64,000 bases of DNA from assembly GCF_014192745.1 (NCBI RefSeq), contig NZ_JACHYJ010000003.1:186001-250000 (forward strand), in the 5' to 3' direction. The notes under the pieces are model-generated. The model did not search any database and was not told the DNA's origin. It saw only the letters and a program-made list of their open reading frames with translations. This document shows positions 34,768 to 44,130 of the stretch, in pieces; the first letter of the stretch is position 1, and each line of letters begins with the position of its first letter. The stretch is from Luteimonas sp. RC10 (GTDB taxonomy: Bacteria > Pseudomonadota > Gammaproteobacteria > Xanthomonadales > Xanthomonadaceae). The position numbers and the translations under genes were made by a program.

Positions 34768-34800
34768 GAAAAAGGCCTGTGCAGTGCACAGGCCTTTTTC
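34768..34800. terminator. Terminator of tRNA-Asn, near-perfect palindrome
   Basis: GAAAAAGGCCTGTGCA (34768-34783) and TGCACAGGCCTTTTTC (34785-34800) are perfect inverted repeats around one G. The A-run and T-run make it usable from both sides, so it may also stop the pil operon transcript arriving from the right. Confidence 0.9.
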
Positions 34801-34890
34801 TTTGTTGCCTCGTCCATGACGGACCATTCAACAAGTCTTAAGTGTTCGATGCGAAGCGCCGGCCAGACACCGACGCGACGCGTCCCATGA

Positions 34891-35319
34891 TCACCAGCAA
34901 TTTCCCGTCATCGGCGAACGCACCCCTGTGTTGGTGATGGTCAACGTGCCGCACGTCTTATCCTGGGTGTCCTGAACACCTTTGGGTGCCGCGCTCAAGG
35001 TGTAGGTACTGGCGCTAGATGAGCCCGCCACTTTACTGACGGTGTAGTACGTCGATGCCTCGTTGTCGCAAGTGAAGCTGGTCGGCGACCCCGCGTACGT
35101 CAGATTGGCCGTGTAAAAGCGTTCCATCTGCTGCACTGCTTGCATCAGGCATGCAGTGCCCGCCGCACGGCGGGTCTTGACGATATGCTGCATGTAGCTC
35201 GGATAGGCGATCGCGGCGAGGATGCCGATGATCGCGACGACGATCATTAGTTCGATCAGCGAAAAACCAGTCTGCGCGCGACGGCGCGCATGCCAGCGTG
35301 CAAAGAATGCATGCGTCAT
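34891..35319 (-). CDS. pilE: Type IV minor pilin PilE-like
   Basis: 142 residues. The prepilin peptidase site is in RRRAQTG then [20 protein letters not shown], with Glu at +5 and the classic hydrophobic helix. The C-terminal part has CDNEAS, KTCGT and a final GNCW, so a disulfide-bounded D-region is likely. ATG 35319 has AGGAG seven to eight bases upstream and lies two bases after the pilY1 stop. It is the last gene of fimT-pilV-pilW-pilX-pilY1-pilE, matching the minor pilin operon order of Pseudomonas and xanthomonads, where these proteins prime pilus assembly. Confidence 0.9.
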   Translation of the reverse strand: MTHAFFARWHARRRAQTGFSLIELMIVVAIIGILAAIAYPSYMQHIVKTRRAAGTACLMQAVQQMERFYTANLTYAGSPTSFTCDNEASTYYTVSKVAGSSSASTYTLSAAPKGVQDTQDKTCGTLTITNTGVRSPMTGNCW

Positions 35320-35321
35320 CG

Positions 35322-38300
35322 TTAGTCTCCTCGGAGCTCGCGCCACGATACGCGATCCCAGCGCGGACGCGACGTGCCCAGGGTGCGCAGGTCGGACCCA
35401 GCGGTGCCGCCGACCACGAGGCGACCGCGCAGCAGATTGGGCAGCGTCGGCATGCCGACCCCGGGATTGACCGACCCGACCGGCAGAGGCCCGTTCGGGG
35501 AGCTCACACCCGCATCGTCTGTCTGCCCGTCGCCGTCAAGGTCGAAATAGGAACCACCGGCACTGGTACCGGTAAACGCGTCGAGCGCGTTGATGAAGCC
35601 CGAGCCATCGGCGTCGCAAGCGTTACCCGAAGGCATCACGCTGGCCGTGACCAGGAACGAGGACACGATCTGCGCATCCTGCACGATCCGCTCACCACTG
35701 CCGGGCAGGTCGATGTACCACCCCTTTGAGTTCGCCGGCAATGCGCTGCGCGATTCGAAGGCGCGTGCCGCGAGGCCACTGACGGTCGTGCTCTGCACTG
35801 TGATCGTGCGCCGCGTGAGTGCGGACCGAGTCGGCGGGGTCGCCGGATCGTCGTCAACAAGACCGTAGAGCGTCTGCACCGCAGTATTCCGGGCATCGGC
35901 ATCCTCGGTCGTGAGATAGCGCCCGGTACCGAAGAACACCCAGCGCTTGCGCGTCGTCGGATGCGTGGTCACGGTCGGCGCACCGGTGATCGGCTGCGCG
36001 GTCCCGTTGGCGTCCTGCGCCGTGAACAGCCGCTTGGCGCTCCACTGCGTCGCATTGGTGCTGGTCAGATCGAACTTCCACACGTTGCCGAGCATGTCAC
36101 CTGCATAGACATAAGCAAGCGTTTGGCCGTCCGCGCTGTAGACCCCCACCGGCGCCGACAGCCCGTTTGGCGCATCGGCCGAGCCGATACCCGTATCGAT
36201 CTGCCGGATGATCTCTCCGCTTTCGACATCGAGCACGATCAGGACGGCCTTCTCACGCGAACTGTTGACGCCATTCCCCAGCACCGCGGCGACCCGGCCA
36301 CCGGCGACCTTTGACAGCAACGGCTTGCCCATCACCAGCCCCATGTTGCCGTCGCTGCCGGTCGTGGTGTCCTTCAATTCCCACTTGTAGACACGTGTCG
36401 CGGTCGCCGTTCGCGGCGCACTCACGTCGAGTGCAAACACGCCCTTGCCGCCGCGGCCGAGCGTCCCGATCAACAGATTCTTTCCCGGTGTCAGGGCTCG
36501 AGACGTGACCGATACGGGACCATCGACGAAGTAGCGATGCGTGTAATCGGGCCGGCTCAGCGTCGACAACGCAGAGATGTCGATGATGCCCGGCACATAG
36601 GCGAACAGTTCCTGTCCGTTGGCTGCGTCGAATGCGTGCAACATGCCATCGTTCGCACCGACATACAGCGTATTGGTGTCGCCCACATAGGCGGGCGACG
36701 AGCCCACGATGTCGCCCAGGATCGACGCGCGGTTGCGCAACGTACCGCCGTTGCGCTCCTCCAGAGTCGGCTGTCCCTTGAGATAGTTGGCGTTGTTCTC
36801 ACCAGTGACGGGGAAGCTCGAAGGACCGCCCCCACGTGCCAGCGCAGTGACCTGCGCGGCGCTGGGGAAGTTCGCGCCCGCGCCCCCGCTGACGGTGAAG
36901 ATCTTGCGCGAGGCCCAGGCCGGCACCGTCGACGTCCAGCTGACCGTGCTCGCGACGCCCGACTGCGTCACGGCACGCGCGGTCACCGCCCCCGTCCACG
37001 TGCCAGATACGTAGCTGGCGTTGAAGACCTGCGAGCCTGTATCGAGCGAGACCGAATTGGACGCAACGTTGGAGAACGAACTCGTGCGTTGCGAGATCAC
37101 AGCGAGCGCGCCTTGGAGGCCGGCGCTGAATTCCTCAGGATTGGATGCGGCGACGAACGCACCACGGCCATTGACTGCCGCATGCAGCAGATCATCGATG
37201 CGGTCGGCATCCTCGCGATCTGTGGGATCTTCCCAGGTGGCGTCCGACGGCACCGCCCCTACGCTCGACCAAGGCTTGTTGCCATTGAGGCCAATGGAGA
37301 TGCCGAACGTCACCATGTGCTGCCAGAACGCAGGGTTAGCCGAGTTGGTCGGGACGTTGTTGGCAAGGTCCGTTCGCAGATCCGCCTTCCAGTAGCGCAT
37401 TGCCACGTCGGCCAGCGTGTCCGAGTAACCGTCCGTATAAGGCGCACTTGGACTGTAGCGGTAGCTTTGATTGTTGGTGCCGGTGATCGTCGAACCAGGG
37501 TTGCCATCCTGGTTACCGACCTTGACGCTGTAATTGTTACTGGTGTCGTTCCAGTAACCGTCGGTGGTGAGGATCGCGAAGTTCTGACGGCACGAGAACT
37601 GCCCGGATGTCGCTTGTGGTCCGTAAGGGCCCTGCGCATCCGTGCGGCTGAAATAGCGCCCGGCCGAGTCGAGCGCGCCATGCAGTGGCGTGCCGTTGTA
37701 GGCGATGACATTCTGCAGCCGGGAATACCAAGTCGAGCGCGAGGTCGTCGCCGAGGTCCCCTGCCCACCGGGATTGTCGACGAAGCGGCCATCATTGCCG
37801 TCGTTGACCGGAATGTCGAAGCTGTTGCGGTCCCAGATCGTGCGGAATCCAACGCGGACACGGCTGTCGAGGTCGGTGAATGCTTCCGACGCCCCCGCCT
37901 TCGCGGCTTTCATTCGCGTCCGGTGATAGGAGAACCAGGTCGCGTAGTTGGCCTGCTCGGCCGCAACGGTGCGGCCCGTAGGCGTTGCGGATTGGCAGTT
38001 GATCCAATCCCGCGAACCCGTCCCCGACGCACACCGGTTGTTGTTGCTCGTCACGGCGCTGAGCGTGACGTTGTTGAAGTTGCTGTAGGCGTTGACGAGG
38101 ACATTGTAGGTCCCGCCGCCGGCTGGCGGGTTGAACGAACAGCTCTCGTTGTTGCCGCTTGCGTAAGGCCTGCAATCGTAGTTTGACAAGCTCGGCTGAG
38201 CGTTGAGGCGCACATACAGATCGGCGTCACCCGTTCCGCCATTGATCGCAATGGTGAGCGCAGTGGTGCCCGCCGGCACGGTGACCGTGTAGGACAGCGA

Positions 38301-38981
38301 TTGTCCCCGGCTCGCAGACAGCCCGGACACCGGATATCCCGCCACGTTGCCAGTGCTCGACGACACGGCACCGTACTCGCTGCGTACGACATCGTCGCCG
38401 CTGATCTGGTAGCGGTAGTAATTCTCGCCGTTGTTCAGGTAGGACGCCTCCGTTCTCGACGGGTCCTTGGGCACGTAGAACGTCTGCACGCCTCCACACA
38501 CCTGCGTTCCGCCCGAAGAGAGTTCGTCGTTGGTGGAGTTGCTGTTGCGGTTGTAGCGCCGGCAGCTCGATCCACTGGCGAGATTGATCGTGCTTCCGCC
38601 GACCAGATTGAAGCTGCCGTAGACCGCATTGAAGTTCGTGCCGCCGCTCATGCGCGTGCCGTCCGCCTGACGCCAGGGCAGATAGGTGACGGCTGGGTTG
38701 TAGGCCAACGAATTGCGCGTGTAGGTCCCGTTCGAGACATCTGGCATCGAGGTGCTCGGCGGGTTGTCGGGCATCGTCTCGAACGCCATCGACCCCGAAT
38801 CGTCGAGGATGAAGAGGATGTTCGGCGCGACGCGGCTGGCGGTGGTCAACGGATCGTCGGGAATGGTGATCCCCGCGCTGGCGGGCAGCGCCAGCAACGT
38901 CACCAGGCAAGCTGCCGGCCCGGACCACCAGCGGCGCTGGGAGGTGGCCGTGCGGCGACGGACAGGGAGGGAGACGGACAT
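35322..38981 (-). CDS. pilY1: Type IV pilus tip adhesin/assembly protein PilY1
   Basis: 1219 residues. The signal peptide ends at about 37 (ALPASAG). A von Willebrand A-like N-terminal region starts with [20 protein letters not shown] (MIDAS). A PPC-type beta domain (about 213-308, [31 protein letters not shown]) is inserted in it. A C-terminal PilY1 propeller follows (about 700-1100) with [20 protein letters not shown] and [16 protein letters not shown]. Two calcium-binding-like loops lie near the end ([24 protein letters not shown]). PilY1 caps the pilus with the minor pilins and supports adhesion, twitching and surface sensing. It starts three bases after the pilX stop. Confidence 0.93.
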   Translation of the reverse strand: MSVSLPVRRRTATSQRRWWSGPAACLVTLLALPASAGITIPDDPLTTASRVAPNILFILDDSGSMAFETMPDNPPSTSMPDVSNGTYTRNSLAYNPAVTYLPWRQADGTRMSGGTNFNAVYGSFNLVGGSTINLASGSSCRRYNRNSNSTNDELSSGGTQVCGGVQTFYVPKDPSRTEASYLNNGENYYRYQISGDDVVRSEYGAVSSSTGNVAGYPVSGLSASRGQSLSYTVTVPAGTTALTIAINGGTGDADLYVRLNAQPSLSNYDCRPYASGNNESCSFNPPAGGGTYNVLVNAYSNFNNVTLSAVTSNNNRCASGTGSRDWINCQSATPTGRTVAAEQANYATWFSYHRTRMKAAKAGASEAFTDLDSRVRVGFRTIWDRNSFDIPVNDGNDGRFVDNPGGQGTSATTSRSTWYSRLQNVIAYNGTPLHGALDSAGRYFSRTDAQGPYGPQATSGQFSCRQNFAILTTDGYWNDTSNNYSVKVGNQDGNPGSTITGTNNQSYRYSPSAPYTDGYSDTLADVAMRYWKADLRTDLANNVPTNSANPAFWQHMVTFGISIGLNGNKPWSSVGAVPSDATWEDPTDREDADRIDDLLHAAVNGRGAFVAASNPEEFSAGLQGALAVISQRTSSFSNVASNSVSLDTGSQVFNASYVSGTWTGAVTARAVTQSGVASTVSWTSTVPAWASRKIFTVSGGAGANFPSAAQVTALARGGGPSSFPVTGENNANYLKGQPTLEERNGGTLRNRASILGDIVGSSPAYVGDTNTLYVGANDGMLHAFDAANGQELFAYVPGIIDISALSTLSRPDYTHRYFVDGPVSVTSRALTPGKNLLIGTLGRGGKGVFALDVSAPRTATATRVYKWELKDTTTGSDGNMGLVMGKPLLSKVAGGRVAAVLGNGVNSSREKAVLIVLDVESGEIIRQIDTGIGSADAPNGLSAPVGVYSADGQTLAYVYAGDMLGNVWKFDLTSTNATQWSAKRLFTAQDANGTAQPITGAPTVTTHPTTRKRWVFFGTGRYLTTEDADARNTAVQTLYGLVDDDPATPPTRSALTRRTITVQSTTVSGLAARAFESRSALPANSKGWYIDLPGSGERIVQDAQIVSSFLVTASVMPSGNACDADGSGFINALDAFTGTSAGGSYFDLDGDGQTDDAGVSSPNGPLPVGSVNPGVGMPTLPNLLRGRLVVGGTAGSDLRTLGTSRPRWDRVSWRELRGD

Positions 38982-38984
38982 GCT

Positions 38985-39566
38985 TCAGGCTCCCGGCTGC
39001 GGAATGCGGCTGACGACATTGGCCTGCAGCACGACTTGCGCGCGCCCCACTGCCTCGCTCTTGACGGTGATGCGGAAAATCGGGCTCTGGCAGTCGAGCG
39101 GCACGGGCACCACCTCGCAACTGCCCTGGTAACCAGGCCCGGTTCCCAGATACTCGATCCAGTACTCCGGTTGCGATACCAACCCCTTGGGGTTGAAGGC
39201 TCCAGTGGGCACGGACTTCCAGACGGGCGCGGACCCGGTCGGGCAGACGCCCAGGTTCGCGCAGTGCGCGGCGGTCGGCACGATGCTGGCCCAGGTCAGG
39301 GTAGGCGCCGTGGCATCGGGTGCGACGCCCAGTACGTTCTGCTGCGCATAGCGCAGGGCCGCTTCAGCGGCTTCGAACGCGAGCCCACGGTCGCGGGTGT
39401 TCGCACTCATGCGCTCCTGCAGCGTGGCGCTGCGCAGGATCGCGATGCCCAGCAGCGCAGTGATGACCAACAGCACCATCACCACGATCAGAGAAATGCC
39501 GCGCTCGGAAGCGCGGCCGGACGCAAGGCGGACACCTGGCGGCATCCATCGTCCTGAAACTGTCAT
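38985..39566 (-). CDS. pilX: Type IV pilus minor pilin PilX
   Basis: 193 residues. The prepilin site is SERG then ISLIVVMVLLVITALLGIAI, where position +5 is Val instead of Glu, as is normal for PilX/GspK-type tip pilins. A PilX N-region follows with RDRGLAFEAAEAALRYAQQ. It overlaps pilW by ATGA and ends three bases before pilY1. It should sit near the pilus tip with PilY1. Confidence 0.9.
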   Translation of the reverse strand: MTVSGRWMPPGVRLASGRASERGISLIVVMVLLVITALLGIAILRSATLQERMSANTRDRGLAFEAAEAALRYAQQNVLGVAPDATAPTLTWASIVPTAAHCANLGVCPTGSAPVWKSVPTGAFNPKGLVSQPEYWIEYLGTGPGYQGSCEVVPVPLDCQSPIFRITVKSEAVGRAQVVLQANVVSRIPQPGA

Positions 39567-40417
39567 AGGGTTCTCCCACGCACGCTGATCACACTCGATG
39601 CGCGCCGCAGCAGCGGGCTGCCATCGACGGCCGCGCCCTGCAGCACGAGTTCGACCCGGACTGCGATCACGTTCGCGAAATTCGGCGTTGCCGAGTAGAG
39701 GCCGGTGCTGCTGTCCAGATACGAGAAGGCGACCGATTGCACGCCCTCGATCACTTCCTCGGCCGCGCCGCCACCGCGCTTGACGAACAGCGACCGCTTG
39801 CCGTTGGCGTTGTTGGCGACAGACCAGGTGACGTCGCGGAACCGCGCCAGTGCCACCGTCGCCAGCGACGCATAGGGGTCGGCCGCAGGATCATATCCGG
39901 ATGGCAGCGCAGCGAAACTGATGGTCTGGTCGCCAACCGCGGTCGCGGTGACCACGAAGGTCTTGCGCGCATTGCAAAGCAGCAGCACATCTCCCGCACT
40001 GAACACGTTGGAGGCCTTCGAAAGCTGGCCGGGTGCCAACGTCAGGCCCGTGGCCGATGCGGCCGCGATCTTGTATGCAGCATCCTCACCCGACGCAACT
40101 CGCAACGTGCTGGCATTGCCCGTGATTGGGGTATCGCGGAACAGCAGCGCATTGGTGCCTCCGCTGGCCATCTCCGATGCGCTCGAACAGGCGGAGCCAC
40201 CGGCGGCCCGGATATCGCGTGCGATCAGGTCCAGCGCGATCCGCGCATTCTCCTGGATCCGGTTCAGGTCCTCGTTGGTGGTATAGCTGCGCTGGTTGGA
40301 CAGGAAGATCGCGAATGCGGCGCCGACGACCAGCAGGCCCAGCACCATGGCGATCATCAACTCGACCAGCGCCATGCCGGCGGCGCGGTGGCGCGCCTGG
40401 AAACCGGGTCGGATCAT
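39563..40417 (-). CDS. pilW: Type IV pilus minor pilin PilW
   Basis: 284 residues, the largest minor pilin of the set. The cleavage site is RAAG then MALVELMIAMVLGLLVVGAA with Glu at +5. It is followed by the PilW hallmark YTTNEDLNRIQENARIALDL and IARDIRAAGGSACSS. ATG 40417 overlaps the pilV stop by ATGA; a longer frame upstream has no prepilin logic. Its stop overlaps pilX by four bases. Confidence 0.9.
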   Translation of the reverse strand: MIRPGFQARHRAAGMALVELMIAMVLGLLVVGAAFAIFLSNQRSYTTNEDLNRIQENARIALDLIARDIRAAGGSACSSASEMASGGTNALLFRDTPITGNASTLRVASGEDAAYKIAAASATGLTLAPGQLSKASNVFSAGDVLLLCNARKTFVVTATAVGDQTISFAALPSGYDPAADPYASLATVALARFRDVTWSVANNANGKRSLFVKRGGGAAEEVIEGVQSVAFSYLDSSTGLYSATPNFANVIAVRVELVLQGAAVDGSPLLRRASSVISVRGRTL

Positions 40418-40917
40418 AGCCGTGTCACCGTTTCGACCTGACGCTGCGCATTGCCACCTGCGCGCGTGTCGTCCCACTGCACGACGACTGCGCAGGCATC
40501 CGGGCAGCCGCTGATGCTGGCACAGGTGGTCGTATCCAGCGCCGCAGCCGCTGCGCCGCCGGCGGCGCTGGCCGCACCGGCGCCGACCGTGGTCTTGAGT
40601 GCGATCATCCAGTCGCGCAGATCGCGCTGGGCCAATGTGCCAGCCTCGGTCGGAACATCGCAGGTCATCGCCATGTTGTAGGCGCTGGCCTGCGCAATGT
40701 TCGCGCGCATCGCCTCGATGATGGAATTGGTCTGCACCACTGCCATGCTGCTCGCCAGCGAGCTCTGGCCCGCACGCATCGCGACCGCCTGCAGCGCCGC
40801 GGTGCCGAGCAGGCCGATGCCGAGCACGACGACGGCGACCAGCACTTCGATCAGGCTCACACCGCGCTGTCCGCGCGGCGGCGCCAGGGCGCGTCTTGGG
40901 TGTCCAGTCAGGCGCAT
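40414..40917 (-). CDS. pilV: Type IV pilus minor pilin PilV
   Basis: 167 residues with GQRG then VSLIEVLVAVVVLGIGLLGT (Glu at +5), followed by AVAMRAGQSSLASSMAVVQTN as in PilV. A low-complexity Ala-rich segment (about 105-125) precedes C-terminal Cys-containing sequence. ATG 40917 lies inside the end of fimT (10-bp overlap), so translation is probably coupled. Confidence 0.9.
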   Translation of the reverse strand: MRLTGHPRRALAPPRGQRGVSLIEVLVAVVVLGIGLLGTAALQAVAMRAGQSSLASSMAVVQTNSIIEAMRANIAQASAYNMAMTCDVPTEAGTLAQRDLRDWMIALKTTVGAGAASAAGGAAAAALDTTTCASISGCPDACAVVVQWDDTRAGGNAQRQVETVTRL

Positions 40918-41435
40918 TGTCCCTTCCCGTCCTTGCTGCTGCTGCGTGCGCTCCCGCTGATGTTGATGTTGATCACGCGCTGGTTGCTCGAGGGATTCGT
41001 CGTGGGCATGCACACGGTCAGCGACGATGCCGCCGACAGCAGGCCCGAGGGCCGGAATACGACACCGTCGGCCGGGCCGTTGATCTGAAGGCTTTCCGGC
41101 GCGACCAGCGCACGCAGCACCTCGGGCTTCGCGCCGCTTTCGTCGACGACCAGCCAGCCGGACCACGCCGCCGCCTTGGTGCAGGTCGCGCCGTCGGCGG
41201 TACCGCACAGCTTGACTCGGACATTGCGGCGGACCGCCTCCGACCGCGCGAACTGCACGGCCGCCACCAGCTCGCTCGACGCGCTCGACAGCCGATTGGC
41301 ATTGATCAGGCCAGTCATCGATGGCACGGCGACGGCCGACAGGATCGCGAGCACTGCGACCGTCACCATCAGCTCGACCAGCGAGAACCCGCCCGCTTCG
41401 ATGCGGCCCTGCAGGCCGTGTCTGCCACTGCGCAT
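40908..41435 (-). CDS. fimT: Type IV pilus minor pilin FimT/FimU-like (GspH)
   Basis: 175 residues, first gene of the minor pilin operon. The prepilin signal is RIEAGG then FSLVELMVTVAVLAILSAVA with Glu at +5. The GspH/FimT body has SSELVAAVQFARSEAVRRNV and paired Cys (VKLCGTADGATC). ATG 41435 is 147 bp from the divergent algZ start, leaving room for a promoter that in Pseudomonas is activated by AlgR for the equivalent fimU operon. Confidence 0.88.
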   Translation of the reverse strand: MRSGRHGLQGRIEAGGFSLVELMVTVAVLAILSAVAVPSMTGLINANRLSSASSELVAAVQFARSEAVRRNVRVKLCGTADGATCTKAAAWSGWLVVDESGAKPEVLRALVAPESLQINGPADGVVFRPSGLLSAASSLTVCMPTTNPSSNQRVININISGSARSSSKDGKGQCA

Positions 41436-41582
41436 AGCACCCCCAATCCGATCGGCCGCACACTAGAGGTCACCCGGCCCGGACGCCAGCGGTGGCCGAC
41501 GGATGGTCGCTGCGGCGGCCCGAACGGTCGCACCGGCGTGGTTTGCGGCACGATGGCGGTCCCGTCCCGTCCGTCAGACCCC

Positions 41583-42602
41583 ATGCCCGCGCCCCGGCCC
41601 CACCCGCTGCTCGCCCTGTTCACCGCGCCCGTGCTGGTTGCCGTAGTGCTGTCGAGCCAGGCGCTGGCGGCGATGCTCAGCCTCGCCCGGCCGCTCGATG
41701 CCGACTGGCCGATCCGGTTCGGGCTCACGTCGCTGGCAGTGCTGTGGATCGTACTGGTGCTGCTCGGCGCGGTGCGACTCGCGCGCCCGCTGTTGCTGCG
41801 ACTGCCGCCGCAGGCCTGGTCGTGGGCGATGCTCGCGCTGCTGGTGGTCGTCGCCTCGAGCGTCGCCTGGGCCGGCTGGCAGCTTGCCGGCGGCCCGATG
41901 GCCGCTGAGTCGCCGCTGCGGTTTCTGGTGCGGGTCGTGGCGTTGGCGGCGATCGCGGGGCTGCTGGCGCTGCTGATCTACCAGAACTACTGGCGGGCGC
42001 TGCAGTCGTCGGCCCGCGCCGATGCCGCCGAGCTCGAACTGCTGCGCGCGCGTCTGCATCCGCATTTCCTGTTCAACACGCTCAACACCGGCGCGGCGCT
42101 GGTCCACGACCGCCCGGAGGAAGCCGAGCGCCTGCTGCTCGACCTGGCCGACCTGTTCCGCGCCGCCTTCAGCGGGCCGGGCGTGATCCCGCTTTCGGAG
42201 GAACTGGCGCTTGTGCGGCGTTACCTGGAAATCGAGTCGCTGCGCTTCGGTAGCCGCCTGGAGGTGCGCTGGACACTGCCCGACGCGATGGCCGCGGTCG
42301 CGGCCACGCCCGTTCCGGCGCTTGCGATCCAACCACTGGTCGAGAACGCGATCAAGCATGGCGTCGAGCCGCGCCTGGAAGGCGGCACGGTCGAGATCGA
42401 GGTGTCGGTGCAGCCCGGTCAGGTCACGATCCGGATCGGCAATCCGCTCGCGGCGCAGGCGCCTGCTGCGTCGAGCGGCCACGGCATCGGGCTGGAGGCT
42501 GTGCGCGCGCGGCTCACCGCGCTCGCACCGGGAGCCGCGCTGGTGACTCGTGCCGAGGCCGATGGCTTCAGTGCGACGGTGACGCTGCCGACCGGCGCCT
42601 GA
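41583..42602 (+). CDS. algZ: LytS/AlgZ-type sensor histidine kinase
   Basis: 339 residues. Four hydrophobic segments (about 8-32, 44-65, 78-98, 110-132) are followed by a HisK_7TM/LytS-type kinase. The phospho-acceptor is in RLHPHFLFNTLNTGAAL, the N-box is LAIQPLVENAIKHGVEP and the G-box is SSGHGIGLEAVRARL. AlgZ (FimS) with AlgR controls minor pilin expression in Pseudomonas, and here the gene is divergent from fimT. No LytTR response regulator follows; the next gene is convergent ppnN. ATG 41583 is chosen by family fit; an upstream in-frame ATG exists at 41553. Confidence 0.85.
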   Translation: MPAPRPHPLLALFTAPVLVAVVLSSQALAAMLSLARPLDADWPIRFGLTSLAVLWIVLVLLGAVRLARPLLLRLPPQAWSWAMLALLVVVASSVAWAGWQLAGGPMAAESPLRFLVRVVALAAIAGLLALLIYQNYWRALQSSARADAAELELLRARLHPHFLFNTLNTGAALVHDRPEEAERLLLDLADLFRAAFSGPGVIPLSEELALVRRYLEIESLRFGSRLEVRWTLPDAMAAVAATPVPALAIQPLVENAIKHGVEPRLEGGTVEIEVSVQPGQVTIRIGNPLAAQAPAASSGHGIGLEAVRARLTALAPGAALVTRAEADGFSATVTLPTGA

Positions 42603-42626
42603 AGCGCCGGACGGTGGCCGCCAGAC

Positions 42627-44015
42627 TCAGGCGATGACTTCGTAGCAGGGGCGGTACTCGCCGGAGATCTTCATGCGCCGCTGTTCGACGAACGCGCGCA
42701 GCAGCGCGTCGAGCGACTGCATGATGTCGCTGTCGCCGTGGATCTGGAACGGACCGTACTCTTCGACCCGACGCAGGCCGTCTTCCTTGACGTTGCCGGC
42801 CACGATGCCTGAGAACGCCCGGCGCAGGTCCGCCGCCAGCTCGTGCGGGCGCCGGCCGTGGTGCAGGTCGAGCGCGGCCATCGCCTCGTGGGTCGGCACG
42901 AACGGGCGCTGCAGGTCCAGCGGGATCGTCAGCGACCAGTTGAAGTAGAACGAGTCCTTGTGCGCGACCCGGTATTCCTTGACCTTGCGGATGCCGGCCG
43001 ACATGCGCTTGGCCACCTTCTCCGGGTCGGCGACGATGATCTCGTAGCGCGACGCGGCCTCTTCGCCCAGCGTCAGGCGGATGAACTGGTCGATCTGCTC
43101 GAAGTACGGCGCCGACGCCGTCGGCCCGGTCAGGATGAACGGGAACGGGATGTCGCGGTTTTCCTCCTGCAGCAACAGGCCCAGCAGATAGAGGATCTCC
43201 TCGGCGGTGCCCACGCCGCCGGGGAACACGATGATGCCGTGCCCCAGGCGCACGAACGACTCGAGGCGCTTCTCGATGTCGGGCATGATCACCAGCTGGT
43301 TGACGATCGGATTGGGCGACTCGGCGGCGATGATGCCCGGCTCGGTGATGCCGATGTAGCGCGCCGGGTACTGGCGCTGCTTGGCGTGCGCGACGTTGGC
43401 GCCCTTCATCGGCCCCTTCATCGCCCCCGGGCCGCAGCCGGTGCAGATGTCCATGCCGCGCAGGCCGAGCTGGTAGCCGACCAGCTTGGTGTAGTCGTAC
43501 TCGGCGCGGCTGATCGAGTGGCCACCCCAGCACACCACCATGTTCGGGTCGCCGGGCTGCAGCAGGCGCGCATTGCGCAGCAGGCCGAACACCGCATTGG
43601 TGATACCCGACGACGACTCGAGGTCGGCCGCGTACTCCGGCCCGAGTTCGATCGCGGTATAGGCCAGGTCACGGACCACCGCGAACAGCAGCTCGGCCAC
43701 GCCGAGGATAATCTGGCCGTCGACGAAGGCCATGCCGGGCGCATTGATCAGTTCGATCCGGATGCCGCGGTCCTGCTGCAGCACCTGGATGTCGAAATCG
43801 GGGTAGAGCTCCTGCGCCGCGCGCGGGTCGTCGGAGGCGCTGCCGCTGGTCAGCACCGCCAGGGCGCAGCGCCGCAGCAGGTCGTGCATGCCGCCACTGG
43901 AGGCGTCCTTCAGGCGCGCGACCTCGTCCCGGGACAGCACATCCAGCCCGCCGCGCGGGTACACGTAGGCATTCACCACCGGCAGCCCCGTCGCCGCCAC
44001 GCTTGTCTCGCTCAT
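42627..44015 (-). CDS. ppnN: Nucleotide 5'-monophosphate nucleosidase PpnN (YgdH)
   Basis: 462 residues (454 in E. coli). It splits purine and pyrimidine nucleoside monophosphates into base and ribose-5-phosphate and is stimulated by (p)ppGpp in E. coli. The LOG/Rossmann core is visible: VVCWGGHSISRAEYDYTKLV, CTGCGPGAMKGPMKGA and VFPGGVGTAEEILYLLGLLL, which hold the PGGxGTxxE active site. The N-terminal domain (about 1-140) and C-terminal DUF3412-like domain (from about 345) complete the architecture. ATG 44015 has AAGAAG upstream and matches the family. Confidence 0.93.
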   Translation of the reverse strand: MSETSVAATGLPVVNAYVYPRGGLDVLSRDEVARLKDASSGGMHDLLRRCALAVLTSGSASDDPRAAQELYPDFDIQVLQQDRGIRIELINAPGMAFVDGQIILGVAELLFAVVRDLAYTAIELGPEYAADLESSSGITNAVFGLLRNARLLQPGDPNMVVCWGGHSISRAEYDYTKLVGYQLGLRGMDICTGCGPGAMKGPMKGANVAHAKQRQYPARYIGITEPGIIAAESPNPIVNQLVIMPDIEKRLESFVRLGHGIIVFPGGVGTAEEILYLLGLLLQEENRDIPFPFILTGPTASAPYFEQIDQFIRLTLGEEAASRYEIIVADPEKVAKRMSAGIRKVKEYRVAHKDSFYFNWSLTIPLDLQRPFVPTHEAMAALDLHHGRRPHELAADLRRAFSGIVAGNVKEDGLRRVEEYGPFQIHGDSDIMQSLDALLRAFVEQRRMKISGEYRPCYEVIA

Positions 44016-44076
44016 CTGCTTCTTCTTCGGCTTGTTTTCACAGGTGCGGCACTGTAGCGCAGCCGCCCGCACAAAC

Positions 44077-44106
44077 GGAAACGGCCGGGTTTCCCCGGCC
44101 GTTTCC
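44077..44106 (-). terminator. Terminator of the Oar-like receptor
   Basis: A 13-bp stem, GGAAACGGCCGGG (44077-44089) with 44094-44106, and a four-base loop, 24 bp past the receptor stop. On the minus strand it is followed by GTTTG, a short T-containing run. Confidence 0.7.
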
Positions 44107-44130
44107 CTGAACGCCTGACGGCGCGTTGGA

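Noticed and set aside
39563-40477. Longer start for pilW upstream of 40417
   Set aside because: The extra residues do not form a prepilin leader and would overlap pilV far more than the ATGA junction.
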